The position numbers and the translations under genes were made by a program. Positions 15,703-24,677 of a stretch of DNA of 32,218 bases are shown piece by piece; the stretch's first letter is position 1; every line of letters begins with the position of its first letter. Below the pieces are notes generated by a model, which had not been told where the DNA came from, did no database searches, and saw only the letters and a program-made list of their open reading frames with translations. The stretch is from NCBI GenBank assembly GCA_020846535.1, contig JADLDR010000173.1, positions 1 through 32,218 on the forward strand, given 5' to 3'. The stretch comes from Armatimonadota bacterium. GTDB taxonomy: Bacteria > Armatimonadota > JADLDR01.

Positions 15703-15724
15703 GGGGCGCGATGCATCGCGCCCC
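15703..15724. repeat. perfect palindrome, copy 2 (longer)
   Basis: A 22-bp perfect palindrome: the 18-bp core of copy 1 extended by two G on the left and two C on the right. The two copies are 267 bases apart and bracket the C/G-tract repeats. Confidence 0.85.
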
Positions 15725-15979
15725 TACCCCTCAGACCTCAATGCGGGTGGGTAGCAACCTGGGGTTATAGAGTGGGATTCCCGTCTCCCATCACGCTATA
15801 GCGAATCGAGTCTTCGTAGATGAGATCTATCAAGCTAGACCGAAGGGCACCGCTGACCTTGACGGGCCGGGGAAAGGCCTTCAAATCGACCCACAACCCC
15901 CTTCCCGAGGGATCCAAGGGTCCCATTTCAACAACTGCCTTGAAAATAAGCGAACCGTGAGGATAAAGGAAATAGCCAG

Positions 15980-16879
15980 ATGTCTGCATGTAGATTATTG
16001 TTTCTGCTCTGGGCTGCCGCATATCCGGGGCCGTTTATGTCCGCTTCGGATTCACTCCCGCAAGGCGGCGGCCTGGCCGCCCGCTATCCGGGGGACAAAG
16101 GCATCGCGGGCGATCCGCAGGTGATCTTTGCCGATAGCTTCGAGTCCGACCGCATTCAATGGGACGGCAGCGTCAAACGCCCGCCCACCACAGGGAAACC
16201 GGGGCGCGCCCACAGCGGTCAGTATGCCGCCGAACTGACTGTCCCGCCGGGAGAAGGCCGCGGGGCCGGGATGGTCAAATGGTTCGATCCCGGCTATGAC
16301 CGGGTGTACGCCCGATGGTACGTGCAGTTTCCCGAAGACTACGACCAGGGCGACCTCCATCATGCCGGGGGAAATCTGGTGGGGATGCACAATCACTGGC
16401 TGCTGGGAGTCGCCGGCATCAAACCCGATGGAACCGACCGCTTCAGCACCGGCCTGGAACCCTGGCGGGATTGGAAGCGCAACCCGCCTCCCGGCGAATT
16501 GTTCATGTATACCTATTATCCCGATATGAAGCGGGACCCGGACGGAAACTACTGGGGCAATATGTTCCGGCCCGAAAAGAAATTCTTACTCAAAACGGGG
16601 AAATGGTATTGCCTGGAGATGATGGTCAAGGTGAACCGGCCCGACCGGGCGGACGGCGAGCAGGCGTTCTGGGTGGATGGCAAGCCGGTCGGCCACTTCA
16701 CCGGGATCCGCTGGCGCACCGTCGAAGCCCTGAAGGTGAACGGCTTCTGGCTGATGCTCTACATCCACGACAACCCGAAAACCAACACCGTCCGGTATGA
16801 TGATGTGGTGGTCAGCCGCGCCTACATCGGGCCGATGAAAGCGAACAAGTCTGCGCGCAGCAAGCCGTCCCGGAAGTGA
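15980..16879 (+). CDS. secreted polysaccharide lyase-like jelly-roll protein (PL14-like)
   Basis: A 299-aa exported protein. A signal peptide covers about residues 1-22 (LLFLLWAAAYPGPFMSA). The mature protein has the concanavalin-like jelly-roll pattern of PL14-type lyases: FADSFESDRIQWDG (about 49-62), an AELTVPPGEG strand, DRVYARWYVQFPEDYDQGD (about 110-128), LVGMHNHWLLGV, GKWYCLEMMVKVN, EQAFWVDGKPVGHFTGIRWR and the final strand TVRYDDVVVSRAYIGP. A basic tail closes it. Known PL14 enzymes cut uronic acid polysaccharides; the substrate here is unknown and it could also be a binding protein. AAAGGA lies about nine bases before the ATG. The next gene begins 37 bases later on the same strand. 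Confidence 0.72.
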   Translation: MSACRLLFLLWAAAYPGPFMSASDSLPQGGGLAARYPGDKGIAGDPQVIFADSFESDRIQWDGSVKRPPTTGKPGRAHSGQYAAELTVPPGEGRGAGMVKWFDPGYDRVYARWYVQFPEDYDQGDLHHAGGNLVGMHNHWLLGVAGIKPDGTDRFSTGLEPWRDWKRNPPPGELFMYTYYPDMKRDPDGNYWGNMFRPEKKFLLKTGKWYCLEMMVKVNRPDRADGEQAFWVDGKPVGHFTGIRWRTVEALKVNGFWLMLYIHDNPKTNTVRYDDVVVSRAYIGPMKANKSARSKPSRK

Positions 16880-16916
16880 TAGCTTTGCCCACTTTGAAAT
16901 GACTGGAGCCAACGCT

Positions 16917-19814
16917 ATGAAGTCGTACCTCTTTCTATTCGTCACGGCTCTTCTCGCTGTAATGATGCCAAGCGTAACGGCTCACGCGCAGCCTACCGCC
17001 ACAGCTTTGCCCTATGACCGCACCTGTCCGGTCATTTACGATAACGACGGGGCTATCGAGTCGGGCTATACGGATATTTATATGATGGCCCTCGCCAGCG
17101 CGAAGGCGATTCGCCTCAAAGGGATCATCACCACCTGTTCGTATGGGGAGGAACAGCGCAAGCCGCCCTTCTCGCCTATTGCGCCGTCCGAAATCATCCG
17201 GGAGCGTCAGGAATTGATCGAAAAAGCGCGGCGCAGCGGGCTAAAGAATCTTCCTGACGCAACGCCCGGCCCGAGCCTGAGCCTCAAGCGGCCCGCTACC
17301 GGGCGGATCGAGGACACCGCCCCTCATCGCACGCCCGGCAGCGCCCTGATCATCCGGGAGGCCCGGAAAGCCACCCCGAAAAAGCCTCTGGTGATCGTGA
17401 TGGGCGGGCAGGCGACCTGCGCGGTCAGCGCCTACCTGATCGATCCTTCGATTGCCGGCAGGATGGTGCTGGCCTGGATTGTGGGCAACAAAAGGCCGGA
17501 CGGGAATATCGATACGAACGAATACAACGCTGGTGTGGACCCCTGGGCAACCTATATCGCCTTCGAGCGGCTCCGCGTTGTGGCCTTTCCGTTCACCAAC
17601 AACGACAACGATGCCGACGATCCGATAGTCTTGACGCCCAAATCCCGCCTGCAGGAACTGCCGGACACGGAATTGCGACAGACCATACGGGAAGCCGCCT
17701 GGCCGCGAGGGGGCGGAACCTACAGCGAGCCGTCCGCAGACTATGACGCTATGGGCGCTTTTCCCCTGACCCGACCGGACTATGTCGTTAAAGCCGGGCG
17801 GGTTTCTTTCAGCCGTTGGGAGCCTTCTCCCTGGGACCCGAAGGTTCAGTTGCCCTTCTACAAAAGCAATCCCGGCGGCAGAGCGATGGCTGTCTGGGAG
17901 GCCCGCCCGAATGTAGCCAGCGAGGAATGGTGGCGGCGCGTCAAAGACCCGTCTGCCTGGAAATCCCCGAAGGGACAGGTTCCCTTTCACGGCTCCCCTC
18001 GAAAGATTCCTGGAACGGTCGAGGCCGAACGCTTCGACGAGGGCGGAGAAGGCCGGGCCTACCACGACACCGCCATCAATTTTACCCGTGAAGACGGTTT
18101 CAACCCCATCCGGTTTCTGGAGCAGGCGGACATCATTGCATCCGCCTCAGCCAGCGGTGGCTACATGGTCGGCAGAACGGAAGCGGGAGAATGGCTGGAA
18201 TATACGCTCCGGGCTGCCCGTGCCGGAAGCTATCGGCTTGAGGCGAGGATCGCCTCGGAAGGAACCGGAGGAACGTTTCATATCGAATTTGAGGGCATCG
18301 ATCAGACAGGCCCGATAGCCGTTCCTGCGACCGGAGGCCCCGATGCGTGGCAGACCGTTTCGCGCCCTCTTTCCCTGAAGGCAGGCGTTCAGGTGATGCG
18401 GGTGGTGATGGATCGCAACAGCTCGACCGGAGGCGTTATGAACCTGGATTGGATCAAACTTACTCCCGCCGCTGCCCCTCCCAAGCAAGGGGCTTTCGCT
18501 GCAACCCAAATGAAAGGCCCGCTCCGGATCCATCCCGCCAATCCGCGGTACTTTACCGATAGCGGCGGCAAAGCGATCTACCTGACCGGCTCGCACACCT
18601 GGTCGAACCTTCAGGATATGGGCGAGGCCGATCCGCCCGGGCCTTTCGATTTTGGCGGCTATCTGGATTTGCTCCGGGCGCACCGCCACAACTTCATCCG
18701 CCTCTGGCGATGGGAACTCCCTCAGTGGATGACCGCGGAAGGGAAACTTCATTACTGCACGCCCCAGCCCTGGCTTCGCACCGGGCCGGGCCAGGCCCTG
18801 GACGGCAAGCCCAGATACGATCTTTCACGGTTCGATCCCCAGTACTTCGACCGCCTGCGCCAGAGGATTTCCGCCGCTCGCGACCGGGGCATTTATGTCT
18901 CGATCATGCTCTTCGAGGGCTGGGGCATGCAATTCGTGCCCGATGCCTGGAGATCGCATCCCTTTCATCCGGAGAACAATATCAACATTATCCCCGGCAA
19001 TGACGATCCGGCAGGAAAAGGGCTGTGGATCCATACGATGGCGAACCCGGCCATCACCGCCTTGCAGGAAGCCTACGTCCGCAAAGTCATTGACACGGTG
19101 AACGCTTTCGACAACGTTCTCTACGAAATCTCCAATGAAAACCATCCCGGCTCCACGGAATGGCAGTATCACATGATCCTCTACATCCGAAAATACGAGT
19201 CCCGGCAGCGTAAGCGCCATCCGGTAGGCATGACATTTCAATACGAAGGGGGCAGCAACACCACCCTCTTTGCCAGCCCTGCGGACTGGGTTTCGCCCAA
19301 CCCGGAAGGCGGCTATCGCGACGATCCCCCGCCCGCCGATGGCAAAAAGGTCGTTCTTTCGGACACCGACCACCTCTGGGGCGAAGGCGGAAGCGTCCAA
19401 TGGGTGTGGAAGAGTTTCCTCAGGGGCCACAACCCGATATTTATGGATCGCGTCGCCGCTCTGACCGGCAGCAAGGCAGGCGATATTCCGGGCGCGAAGG
19501 ACATCCGTAAGGCCATGGGAACCACCCGGGAATGGTCCCAAAGGATCGATTTATCCCGCATGGTTCCGATGAATAATCTATCTTCCACCGGCTACTGCCT
19601 GGCAAACCCGGGCAAGGAATACCTGGCCTACCTGCCCGACGGCGGCGAGGTGACGGTCGATCTGACGGCGACCAAAGGCAGGCTGGCGTCAGTGTGGTTA
19701 CACCCTATTGAAGGCACTGAAACACCCGGGGAGACCGTAGAGGGCGGTGATAGACATAGCTTCAAATCGCCCTTCGATGGAGACGCCGTGCTTCATATCC
19801 GGCAGAACCGTTAG
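16917..19814 (+). CDS. secreted fusion: nucleoside-hydrolase-like + CBM6 + DUF4038/GH140-like glycosidase
   Basis: A 965-aa exported protein of three or four modules. The ATG at 16917 has TGGAG eight bases upstream and opens a good signal peptide (SYLFLFVTALLAVMMPSVTA). Residues 34-345 form a nucleoside-hydrolase-like domain with a variant metal loop (YDNDGAIESGYTDIYMMALA) in place of the usual DTDPGxDD. Residues 362-517 are a CBM6-type module (VEAERFDEGG, TEAGEWLEYTL, MNLDWIKL). Residues 535-875 form a TIM-barrel glycosidase of the DUF4038 class (NPRYFTDSGGKAIYLTGSHT, FIRLWRWELPQW, LYEISNENHPG with Glu 741 as likely acid/base, VLSDTDHLWG). Residues 885-965 are a small beta domain (YLAYLPDGGEVTVDL). 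Likely role is plant-glycan breakdown. The N-terminal domain has no obvious reason to be on a glycosidase and may be a non-catalytic scaffold. The gene is convergent with the isomerase gene, two bases away. Confidence 0.85.
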   Translation: MKSYLFLFVTALLAVMMPSVTAHAQPTATALPYDRTCPVIYDNDGAIESGYTDIYMMALASAKAIRLKGIITTCSYGEEQRKPPFSPIAPSEIIRERQELIEKARRSGLKNLPDATPGPSLSLKRPATGRIEDTAPHRTPGSALIIREARKATPKKPLVIVMGGQATCAVSAYLIDPSIAGRMVLAWIVGNKRPDGNIDTNEYNAGVDPWATYIAFERLRVVAFPFTNNDNDADDPIVLTPKSRLQELPDTELRQTIREAAWPRGGGTYSEPSADYDAMGAFPLTRPDYVVKAGRVSFSRWEPSPWDPKVQLPFYKSNPGGRAMAVWEARPNVASEEWWRRVKDPSAWKSPKGQVPFHGSPRKIPGTVEAERFDEGGEGRAYHDTAINFTREDGFNPIRFLEQADIIASASASGGYMVGRTEAGEWLEYTLRAARAGSYRLEARIASEGTGGTFHIEFEGIDQTGPIAVPATGGPDAWQTVSRPLSLKAGVQVMRVVMDRNSSTGGVMNLDWIKLTPAAAPPKQGAFAATQMKGPLRIHPANPRYFTDSGGKAIYLTGSHTWSNLQDMGEADPPGPFDFGGYLDLLRAHRHNFIRLWRWELPQWMTAEGKLHYCTPQPWLRTGPGQALDGKPRYDLSRFDPQYFDRLRQRISAARDRGIYVSIMLFEGWGMQFVPDAWRSHPFHPENNINIIPGNDDPAGKGLWIHTMANPAITALQEAYVRKVIDTVNAFDNVLYEISNENHPGSTEWQYHMILYIRKYESRQRKRHPVGMTFQYEGGSNTTLFASPADWVSPNPEGGYRDDPPPADGKKVVLSDTDHLWGEGGSVQWVWKSFLRGHNPIFMDRVAALTGSKAGDIPGAKDIRKAMGTTREWSQRIDLSRMVPMNNLSSTGYCLANPGKEYLAYLPDGGEVTVDLTATKGRLASVWLHPIEGTETPGETVEGGDRHSFKSPFDGDAVLHIRQNR

Positions 19815-19816
19815 GT

Positions 19817-20620
19817 CTACCCCAGCCACCCGCGCATGAGTTCATAGGACCGGCGCGCCACTGCGGGCAGCGCGGCATCATCCGGCGCGGGAGCGCGTTC
19901 GAGGGTAATGGGACCGGGAAAGCCTTTCGCGAGCAGGCGGCCCAGGATGGAGGCGAAATCGAGTTCTCCTTCCCCGACAGCAGGGAAATCGGCCACATCC
20001 TTGCCGCCTCGCTTGTCTTTCAGGTGGATATGCCCGATATAGGGCGACAATTCCTCCAGCCGGTCATCCGCGGCCACCCCCTCGTAGTAGACGATATTGG
20101 CCGGGTCGTAGGCGATTCTGACGGCGGACGAGCCGACCATCCGCATCAACAGGATGCACTGCTCCGGGGTTCCGGTCGCCCCTCCGTGCGTCTCCAGGCA
20201 GAGGCGCATTCCCGTAGCCTCCAGTTCCCGCCCGGCGAACCGCAACTGCTCCGCAAAACCCGCCAGGCGTTCGCCCCATGCCTCATCGGATTCGTTTTCG
20301 TTACGGGCCAGAGCGCCTGTATCGATCACGGATGCTCCCAGCTCATGGGCGCGGGCCGCCTGCCGCTTGAAAGTTTCCCGCCCTGAATCCGTGGCAAGAT
20401 CCGAACTGTAATAAACCACCGGAACGGACAGATGGTATCCGACAAGGCTTGACTTCAGACTCTTCCATTGGGCTTCATCCATCTCTTCAAGGGAAACCGG
20501 CACATAAGGCGGACGGGAAAAGAGCGAAACCGAGGAAAAGCCCGCTTCGACCATGACCCGCAGAGCGACTTCCAGGTCGCGATGGATGAGATTGTAGCAG
20601 GATAGGATCGGCTGCATCAT
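19817..20620 (-). CDS. sugar phosphate isomerase/epimerase family TIM barrel
   Basis: A 267-aa cytoplasmic protein of the AP endonuclease 2/xylose-isomerase-like TIM barrel family, which holds ketose epimerases, inosose dehydratases and myo-inositol enzymes. The start (20620, with a second ATG right after) has AGGAG eight bases upstream. Metal-site motifs are in order: LCLETHGG (about 141-148, Glu), IAYDPANIVYYEG (about 169-181, Asp), GHIHLKDKRGG (about 196-206, His), and VGEGELDFASIL near the end. The Gfo/Idh/MocA gene lies upstream on the same strand, 69 bases away with a hairpin between, a pairing typical of inositol or sugar acid catabolism. The exact substrate cannot be read from the sequence. 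Confidence 0.88.
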   Translation of the reverse strand: MMQPILSCYNLIHRDLEVALRVMVEAGFSSVSLFSRPPYVPVSLEEMDEAQWKSLKSSLVGYHLSVPVVYYSSDLATDSGRETFKRQAARAHELGASVIDTGALARNENESDEAWGERLAGFAEQLRFAGRELEATGMRLCLETHGGATGTPEQCILLMRMVGSSAVRIAYDPANIVYYEGVAADDRLEELSPYIGHIHLKDKRGGKDVADFPAVGEGELDFASILGRLLAKGFPGPITLERAPAPDDAALPAVARRSYELMRGWLG

Positions 20621-20660
20621 CGTTGTGTCTCCTGATAGATAGGCTCGTTTTGTTGATGAT

Positions 20661-20684
20661 AGGGGCGACCGTCGGATCGCCCCT
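20661..20684. repeat. inverted repeat hairpin between the two sugar-enzyme genes
   Basis: AGGGGCGA at 20661-20668 pairs perfectly with TCGCCCCT at 20677-20684, and CCG/CGG continue the stem with one bulge. It has the same G4CG...CGC4 outer arms as the palindrome at 15703-15724, so it may belong to the same repeat family. No T-run follows, so it may act as a processing or stability stem rather than a terminator. Confidence 0.65.
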
Positions 20685-20689
20685 GCGGA

Positions 20690-21670
20690 TTACAGCGATG
20701 CGGTCTCAATGACCGTATGGCTTTCCAGGGAAAGCCGGGCCGCCTCCAGCGCGGTCATGGTGGTTTCGATCACCTGTTTCCCGCTGGCCTCCGGCTCGCG
20801 GCCCTCGCGGACGGCGGCAAAGAATTCGCCAAGCTGCACTCTCATGCCGTCCGGGCCGGAATCGTGGGCCGGAACAGCTTCTCCGTTGAGGTGAATCCCG
20901 GCGGAATCAATCAGAAGGGTTCCCTCGTCCCCGATGATAACACAGTCCGCAACGCCCGCTTTGGAGTTCAGGGAGTGCGTCAGGGAGGCCATGCACCCAT
21001 TCGACAGGCGCATCTCCATACTGACCTCGTCATAATCTTGCCAGATGGGATTGACCTTCTCGCCCTCGGCGTAGACCCTGACGGCCCGGCTGTCGGTCAG
21101 CCAGAGGAGCATATCCATCTCGTGGCTCCCGAAGCCGTAGAGGGCGATCCCGCCGCAGAGTTTGGGGTCGTGGGACCAGGGGACCCACTGCCGGAACCAT
21201 CCCATGCGCCTCCGCATCAGGTGGCGCGGCTGCCCGATTTTACCCTCCCGGATCAGGCTCCGGGCCTGCCGGTTCATCTCCCGGAAGCGCAGCACCTGCC
21301 CCACCATCAACACCACGCCGGATTCTTCCGCGGCCTGCACCATGGCGCGGGCATCCTCAAGCGTGGTCGCCATCGGCTTTTCGACCAGGATATGCTTGCC
21401 GGCCCGGGCCGCCGCCGCGACCGCATCGCGGTGCAGTGTGTGAGGCAGGCAGACGACGACCGCATCCACTCCCGGACAGGCGACAGCCTCCTCAAACGAG
21501 CCGAAGAATCGCTCCCCTCCGAACTCCTCACTGCGAGCGCGGGCCCGCTCGATATCCACATCCGATGTCGCGACCAGCCGCCCTTCGGTCAGGCTTTGAA
21601 GAGCCTTCAGATGCGCTCCCGAGATGCCTCCCGACCCGAGGGTGGCGATTCCGATGGTATCCTGTGCCAT
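20690..21670 (-). CDS. Gfo/Idh/MocA family NAD(P)-dependent oxidoreductase
   Basis: A 326-aa cytoplasmic dehydrogenase. The ATG at 21670 has AAAGGAG six bases upstream and begins the protein right before its Rossmann fold; an in-frame ATG 14 codons earlier would span that ribosome binding site. Residues 1-120 hold the nucleotide-binding motif LGSGGISGAH, then VVCLPHTLHRDA and HILVEKPMATTLEDA, whose EKP lysine is the conserved catalytic residue. The C-terminal half is the alpha/beta substrate domain (GGIALYGFGSHEMDMLLWLTD, with a conserved Asp/His pair in the GSHEMD region). Members oxidise sugars, inositols or deoxysugars. It probably works with the isomerase encoded next. No membrane or export signal. 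Confidence 0.92.
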   Translation of the reverse strand: MAQDTIGIATLGSGGISGAHLKALQSLTEGRLVATSDVDIERARARSEEFGGERFFGSFEEAVACPGVDAVVVCLPHTLHRDAVAAAARAGKHILVEKPMATTLEDARAMVQAAEESGVVLMVGQVLRFREMNRQARSLIREGKIGQPRHLMRRRMGWFRQWVPWSHDPKLCGGIALYGFGSHEMDMLLWLTDSRAVRVYAEGEKVNPIWQDYDEVSMEMRLSNGCMASLTHSLNSKAGVADCVIIGDEGTLLIDSAGIHLNGEAVPAHDSGPDGMRVQLGEFFAAVREGREPEASGKQVIETTMTALEAARLSLESHTVIETASL

Positions 21671-21827
21671 AGTAGTCTCCTTTAATTGCGTATCTTCTCG
21701 AAGGTTCGTCATAGCGATTTCTTTTCCTTCACGACACCGCCGGCAGCAGGGACTTTAGTTCCTCTGTCGAACCAGGTAGCGGAAAGGAAGGTGATGGGGC
21801 GCACTCGCGCCTGGAAGCCAGCCGTTC

Positions 21828-24647
21828 ATGCGCCCGTCCGCAATGATGATCAAATCCGCAATCATGTTCTTTTGTAGTGCCGCTGCCGCGGCTCTTTCAG
21901 CGCAGGCCGGAGAAGTGGCGCTCACGGTTCAGGATTATGCCGGGACGGCCCGCAAGGGCGCGCCGGTGCGGGGCGGGGTTCCCTTCCCGCTTGGGGCCGT
22001 TCGGGAAGGCAAGACGGCCCGGCTGTTGAATGCGAAGGGCAGGGATATACCCTGCGCCGTCCGCCCCATCGCCCGGTGGCATGACGGCAGCGTCAAGTGG
22101 CTTCTGGTGGATGCGCTGGTCGATATCCCGGCAAACGGGGCCGTTTCGCTGCGCTTGCAGCCCGGCGCAAGGTCGGAAGCGAAAACCCCTCGCCTGAGCG
22201 TCAAAGAAGATGCCCGTCAGATATCCCTCGACACCGGCCCGGCCCGGTTCGTTTTCTCCAAAACCCGGTTCGGCCTGCCTGCCGCAGCCTGGACCGACCT
22301 GAACGGAGACGGCAAAGCCGAAACCAGGGTGGTTTCCGGCCCGGGAGAGTTTTCCTGCCTGGTGGAACACACCTCGCCCGGCCCGCCCCAGGAGGAAAAC
22401 TGGCTCCGGGATGCGGCAGGCTCCGGCCAGGAGCTTTTCACCGCAGCGCCCTCCGGCGGCTATAAGGCCGAAATCGAAAATGCCAACCCTCTGCGGGCAA
22501 CCGTCAAGCTGAGCGGCTGGCTGGTCAACCAAAGCGGGAGGCGGCTGATACAATATATCGTCCGGGCCTATGCCTCCGCAGGGCGGCCCGAGCTGCGCAT
22601 CCTCCATACCTTCATCTATGCCGGGAAACCCAAAGAGGATTTCATCCGCGCCATGGGCCTTCGAATCCCATACGCCTCTTCGGACAAAGGCTCCTGGGAT
22701 CTCGGCGGGGAGACGATTCACAGGACGAAGCCTGCCCGGAACCGAACCTTCTCCCTCTACGAAACCGGGCCGGAGAAGCTCTACCATTTGATTCCTTATA
22801 CCCAGGATAAGACCGTTTACTATACCGTCGAGCAGGACGGCGAGAAGACCGCCCGGGGGAAGGAGGCCGCCGGGTGGGCGCGGATATCGAACGGGAAATC
22901 CTCCGTCAGCGCAGGGATCCGCCATTTCGGGCAGATGCACCCGAAGGAGCTCCTCATCGATTCCTCTGGCCTCACCCTCTATCTCTGGTCCAGGCGCGGG
23001 GGCAAGGTTCTGGACCTGCGCCGCCGCTATGACGAGGTGGAAAACACCTACCATTACGACCTTTCTCTGTGGCCCTACGGCGGGGAAGGGGTGGGCGTCA
23101 CTCATGAGATGATGTTCCGGTTCGGCCCGGCGGCAGGCGATTCCCCTGCCGCCATGGCTTCCGCCCTGAACGCTCCCCTGCTGCTGGAGTGTTCGCCGCA
23201 GTATTATGCGGACAGCAACGCCTTCGGCCCGTTCGCCCTGCCCGATGCAGGCCGTTATCCCCGGCTGGAAGGTGTTCAGGAGGTGGCTCTGGAGTGGATG
23301 CGCCACAACCAGCGCCTTTTTCACTGGGACGGCATGATCGATTTCGGAGATACGCTCTTTCACGGCTACCAGACGCGCACCCATTACGGCTACATCGCCG
23401 ATAAGAGCTGGGGCAGCCGGGGGTACGTCGGCTGGCTCTGCAATGACGGCACGATGACCAATTCCCTTTTCCTCCAATATCTACGCACTGGCGACTACCG
23501 GACATTCCTGACGGCGGAAGCGATGGCCCGGCATGTGATGGAGGTGGATACCTGCCACTGGTGCGCCGAAGAGCCGGGCTATGTGGGGGGCGGGCATCGC
23601 CATGACCAGCAGCACTGGGGCAACGGTGTGCGCGGATACGGGACCGCCACCCACGGCTCCATCGATTATTATCTCCTGACCGGCGACGAACGCGCCCTCG
23701 ATGTGGCCCGGGAATACGCCCGCTTCCACACCTCCGGCATCCCGACCGAGAATGAAGATCCCATCGGCGGCCTGATCCGCATGTGGGAAATCACGGGCGA
23801 TCCCGCTATGAAGGCCAAAGCCGACGAGCTGCTGGCGGCGGAACTCAAGGTTCCTGAGAGCCAGAACTGGCGGTTCGTTACCCAGCCGCATTTTCGCTTC
23901 GTCTCCAATACCAGCGTGAGCCTGATGCACTATCTGCTGAGCGCTCCTCCCCGCGACACGGCCCGGCTGCGGGAGGCGATTCTGCAAAGCTGCGATTTTG
24001 TGGCCCCTACCGCCATGAGTTCGTGGGATACGGTGGACTATCTGCCGCTGATGCTCTACGCCCTGGCGTACCGCGAGTCCGGCGAGGAGCGATACGCCCG
24101 GGCGATTGCCGCGCTGATCCAGCGCATCCCCCTGCCCTACTCTCAGCCGGTTCCCGGCGGCTTCCGAAAAACCCTTCGCGCCCTGGATTTCGAATCGCTC
24201 TGGACGACGGCCCAGAGGTGGAATATCAACAACCTATATATCGCCAACATCCACATCCTCTGCCCGATGCCTTATGTCCTCTCCGCCCTGAAGAAGGCGG
24301 GGATGGATGAGGAGGCTGTCCGGCAGGTTGCGCGAACCGTAAACACCCCCCCGCCCTTTGAGGAAATCATCCTGCCAGCCAATATCCAGCATGAACAGGG
24401 GTTTCTCTATATCGCCTCCATCGAACACGGGGTTCCCAGCGACGCTGCGGGAGGCCATTCCGACCTTGCGCTGCTGGAAAACGGGAAGCCTCTCGGCCCG
24501 GCGCACAGTTCCCATCAGGACATCCGCCAGAAAGGGGAGGGCCGTTATAGCCACTGGGGGGCCCGCACCGTCTGGTTTTCCGCCTCCGACAACAGCGACC
24601 CCGCTACCAACGGGCGGGAATATAAAGTGGTGTACCGGGGGAAGTGA
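21828..24647 (+). CDS. secreted PcRGLX/YetA-like protein (PL26-type rhamnogalacturonan exolyase family)
   Basis: A 939-aa exported protein matching the PcRGLX/YetA three-part plan: an N-terminal RIFT barrel (about 30-200), a central beta-rich part, and an (alpha/alpha) toroid (about 470-850). A signal peptide follows the start (AIMFFCSAAAAALSAQA). Diagnostic segments are PVRGGVPFPLGAVRE, VRPIARWHDGSVKWLLVDAL, LYLWSRRGGKVLDLRRRYDE, YGGEGVGVTHEMMFRF, WGSRGYVGWLCNDG and GYGTATHGSIDYYLLTGDERAL. Characterised PL26 enzymes remove unsaturated rhamnogalacturonan disaccharide from chain ends; many family members are untested. No good ribosome binding site is visible at 21828, 21843 or 21846, so the exact start is uncertain. 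GH2 follows 30 bases after the stop. Confidence 0.85.
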   Translation: MRPSAMMIKSAIMFFCSAAAAALSAQAGEVALTVQDYAGTARKGAPVRGGVPFPLGAVREGKTARLLNAKGRDIPCAVRPIARWHDGSVKWLLVDALVDIPANGAVSLRLQPGARSEAKTPRLSVKEDARQISLDTGPARFVFSKTRFGLPAAAWTDLNGDGKAETRVVSGPGEFSCLVEHTSPGPPQEENWLRDAAGSGQELFTAAPSGGYKAEIENANPLRATVKLSGWLVNQSGRRLIQYIVRAYASAGRPELRILHTFIYAGKPKEDFIRAMGLRIPYASSDKGSWDLGGETIHRTKPARNRTFSLYETGPEKLYHLIPYTQDKTVYYTVEQDGEKTARGKEAAGWARISNGKSSVSAGIRHFGQMHPKELLIDSSGLTLYLWSRRGGKVLDLRRRYDEVENTYHYDLSLWPYGGEGVGVTHEMMFRFGPAAGDSPAAMASALNAPLLLECSPQYYADSNAFGPFALPDAGRYPRLEGVQEVALEWMRHNQRLFHWDGMIDFGDTLFHGYQTRTHYGYIADKSWGSRGYVGWLCNDGTMTNSLFLQYLRTGDYRTFLTAEAMARHVMEVDTCHWCAEEPGYVGGGHRHDQQHWGNGVRGYGTATHGSIDYYLLTGDERALDVAREYARFHTSGIPTENEDPIGGLIRMWEITGDPAMKAKADELLAAELKVPESQNWRFVTQPHFRFVSNTSVSLMHYLLSAPPRDTARLREAILQSCDFVAPTAMSSWDTVDYLPLMLYALAYRESGEERYARAIAALIQRIPLPYSQPVPGGFRKTLRALDFESLWTTAQRWNINNLYIANIHILCPMPYVLSALKKAGMDEEAVRQVARTVNTPPPFEEIILPANIQHEQGFLYIASIEHGVPSDAAGGHSDLALLENGKPLGPAHSSHQDIRQKGEGRYSHWGARTVWFSASDNSDPATNGREYKVVYRGK

Positions 24648-24677
24648 GTCCTTTTGGAAGGAAAGGAGCCATCTCCA

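Larger units (their letters stand above)
15405..15979. other. gene-free block dominated by inverted repeats
   Basis: No convincing gene lies here. From 15436 to 15724 it is a cluster of inverted repeats: two copies of one palindrome with two C/G-tract hairpins between them. From 15725 to 15979 it is plain sequence with no clear site. A minus-strand reading frame across 15765-15989 lacks a ribosome binding site. The block starts right after the truncated SAF gene and ends at the PL14-like gene, whose ribosome binding site (AAAGGA) is near 15965. Confidence 0.6.

Noticed and set aside
15765..15989. Minus-strand reading frame ending in a protein-like segment (SLIDLIYEDSIRYSVMGDGN)
   Set aside because: No ribosome binding site at either possible ATG, it overlaps the start of the PL14-like gene on the other strand, and its third codon positions are not GC-rich like the real genes. 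It might be a gene remnant, but I cannot support that.
21897..23477. 526-codon antisense frame opposite the PL26-type gene
   Set aside because: Gly/Pro/Arg-rich translation with no motif; a typical shadow in GC-rich DNA opposite a clearly recognised gene.
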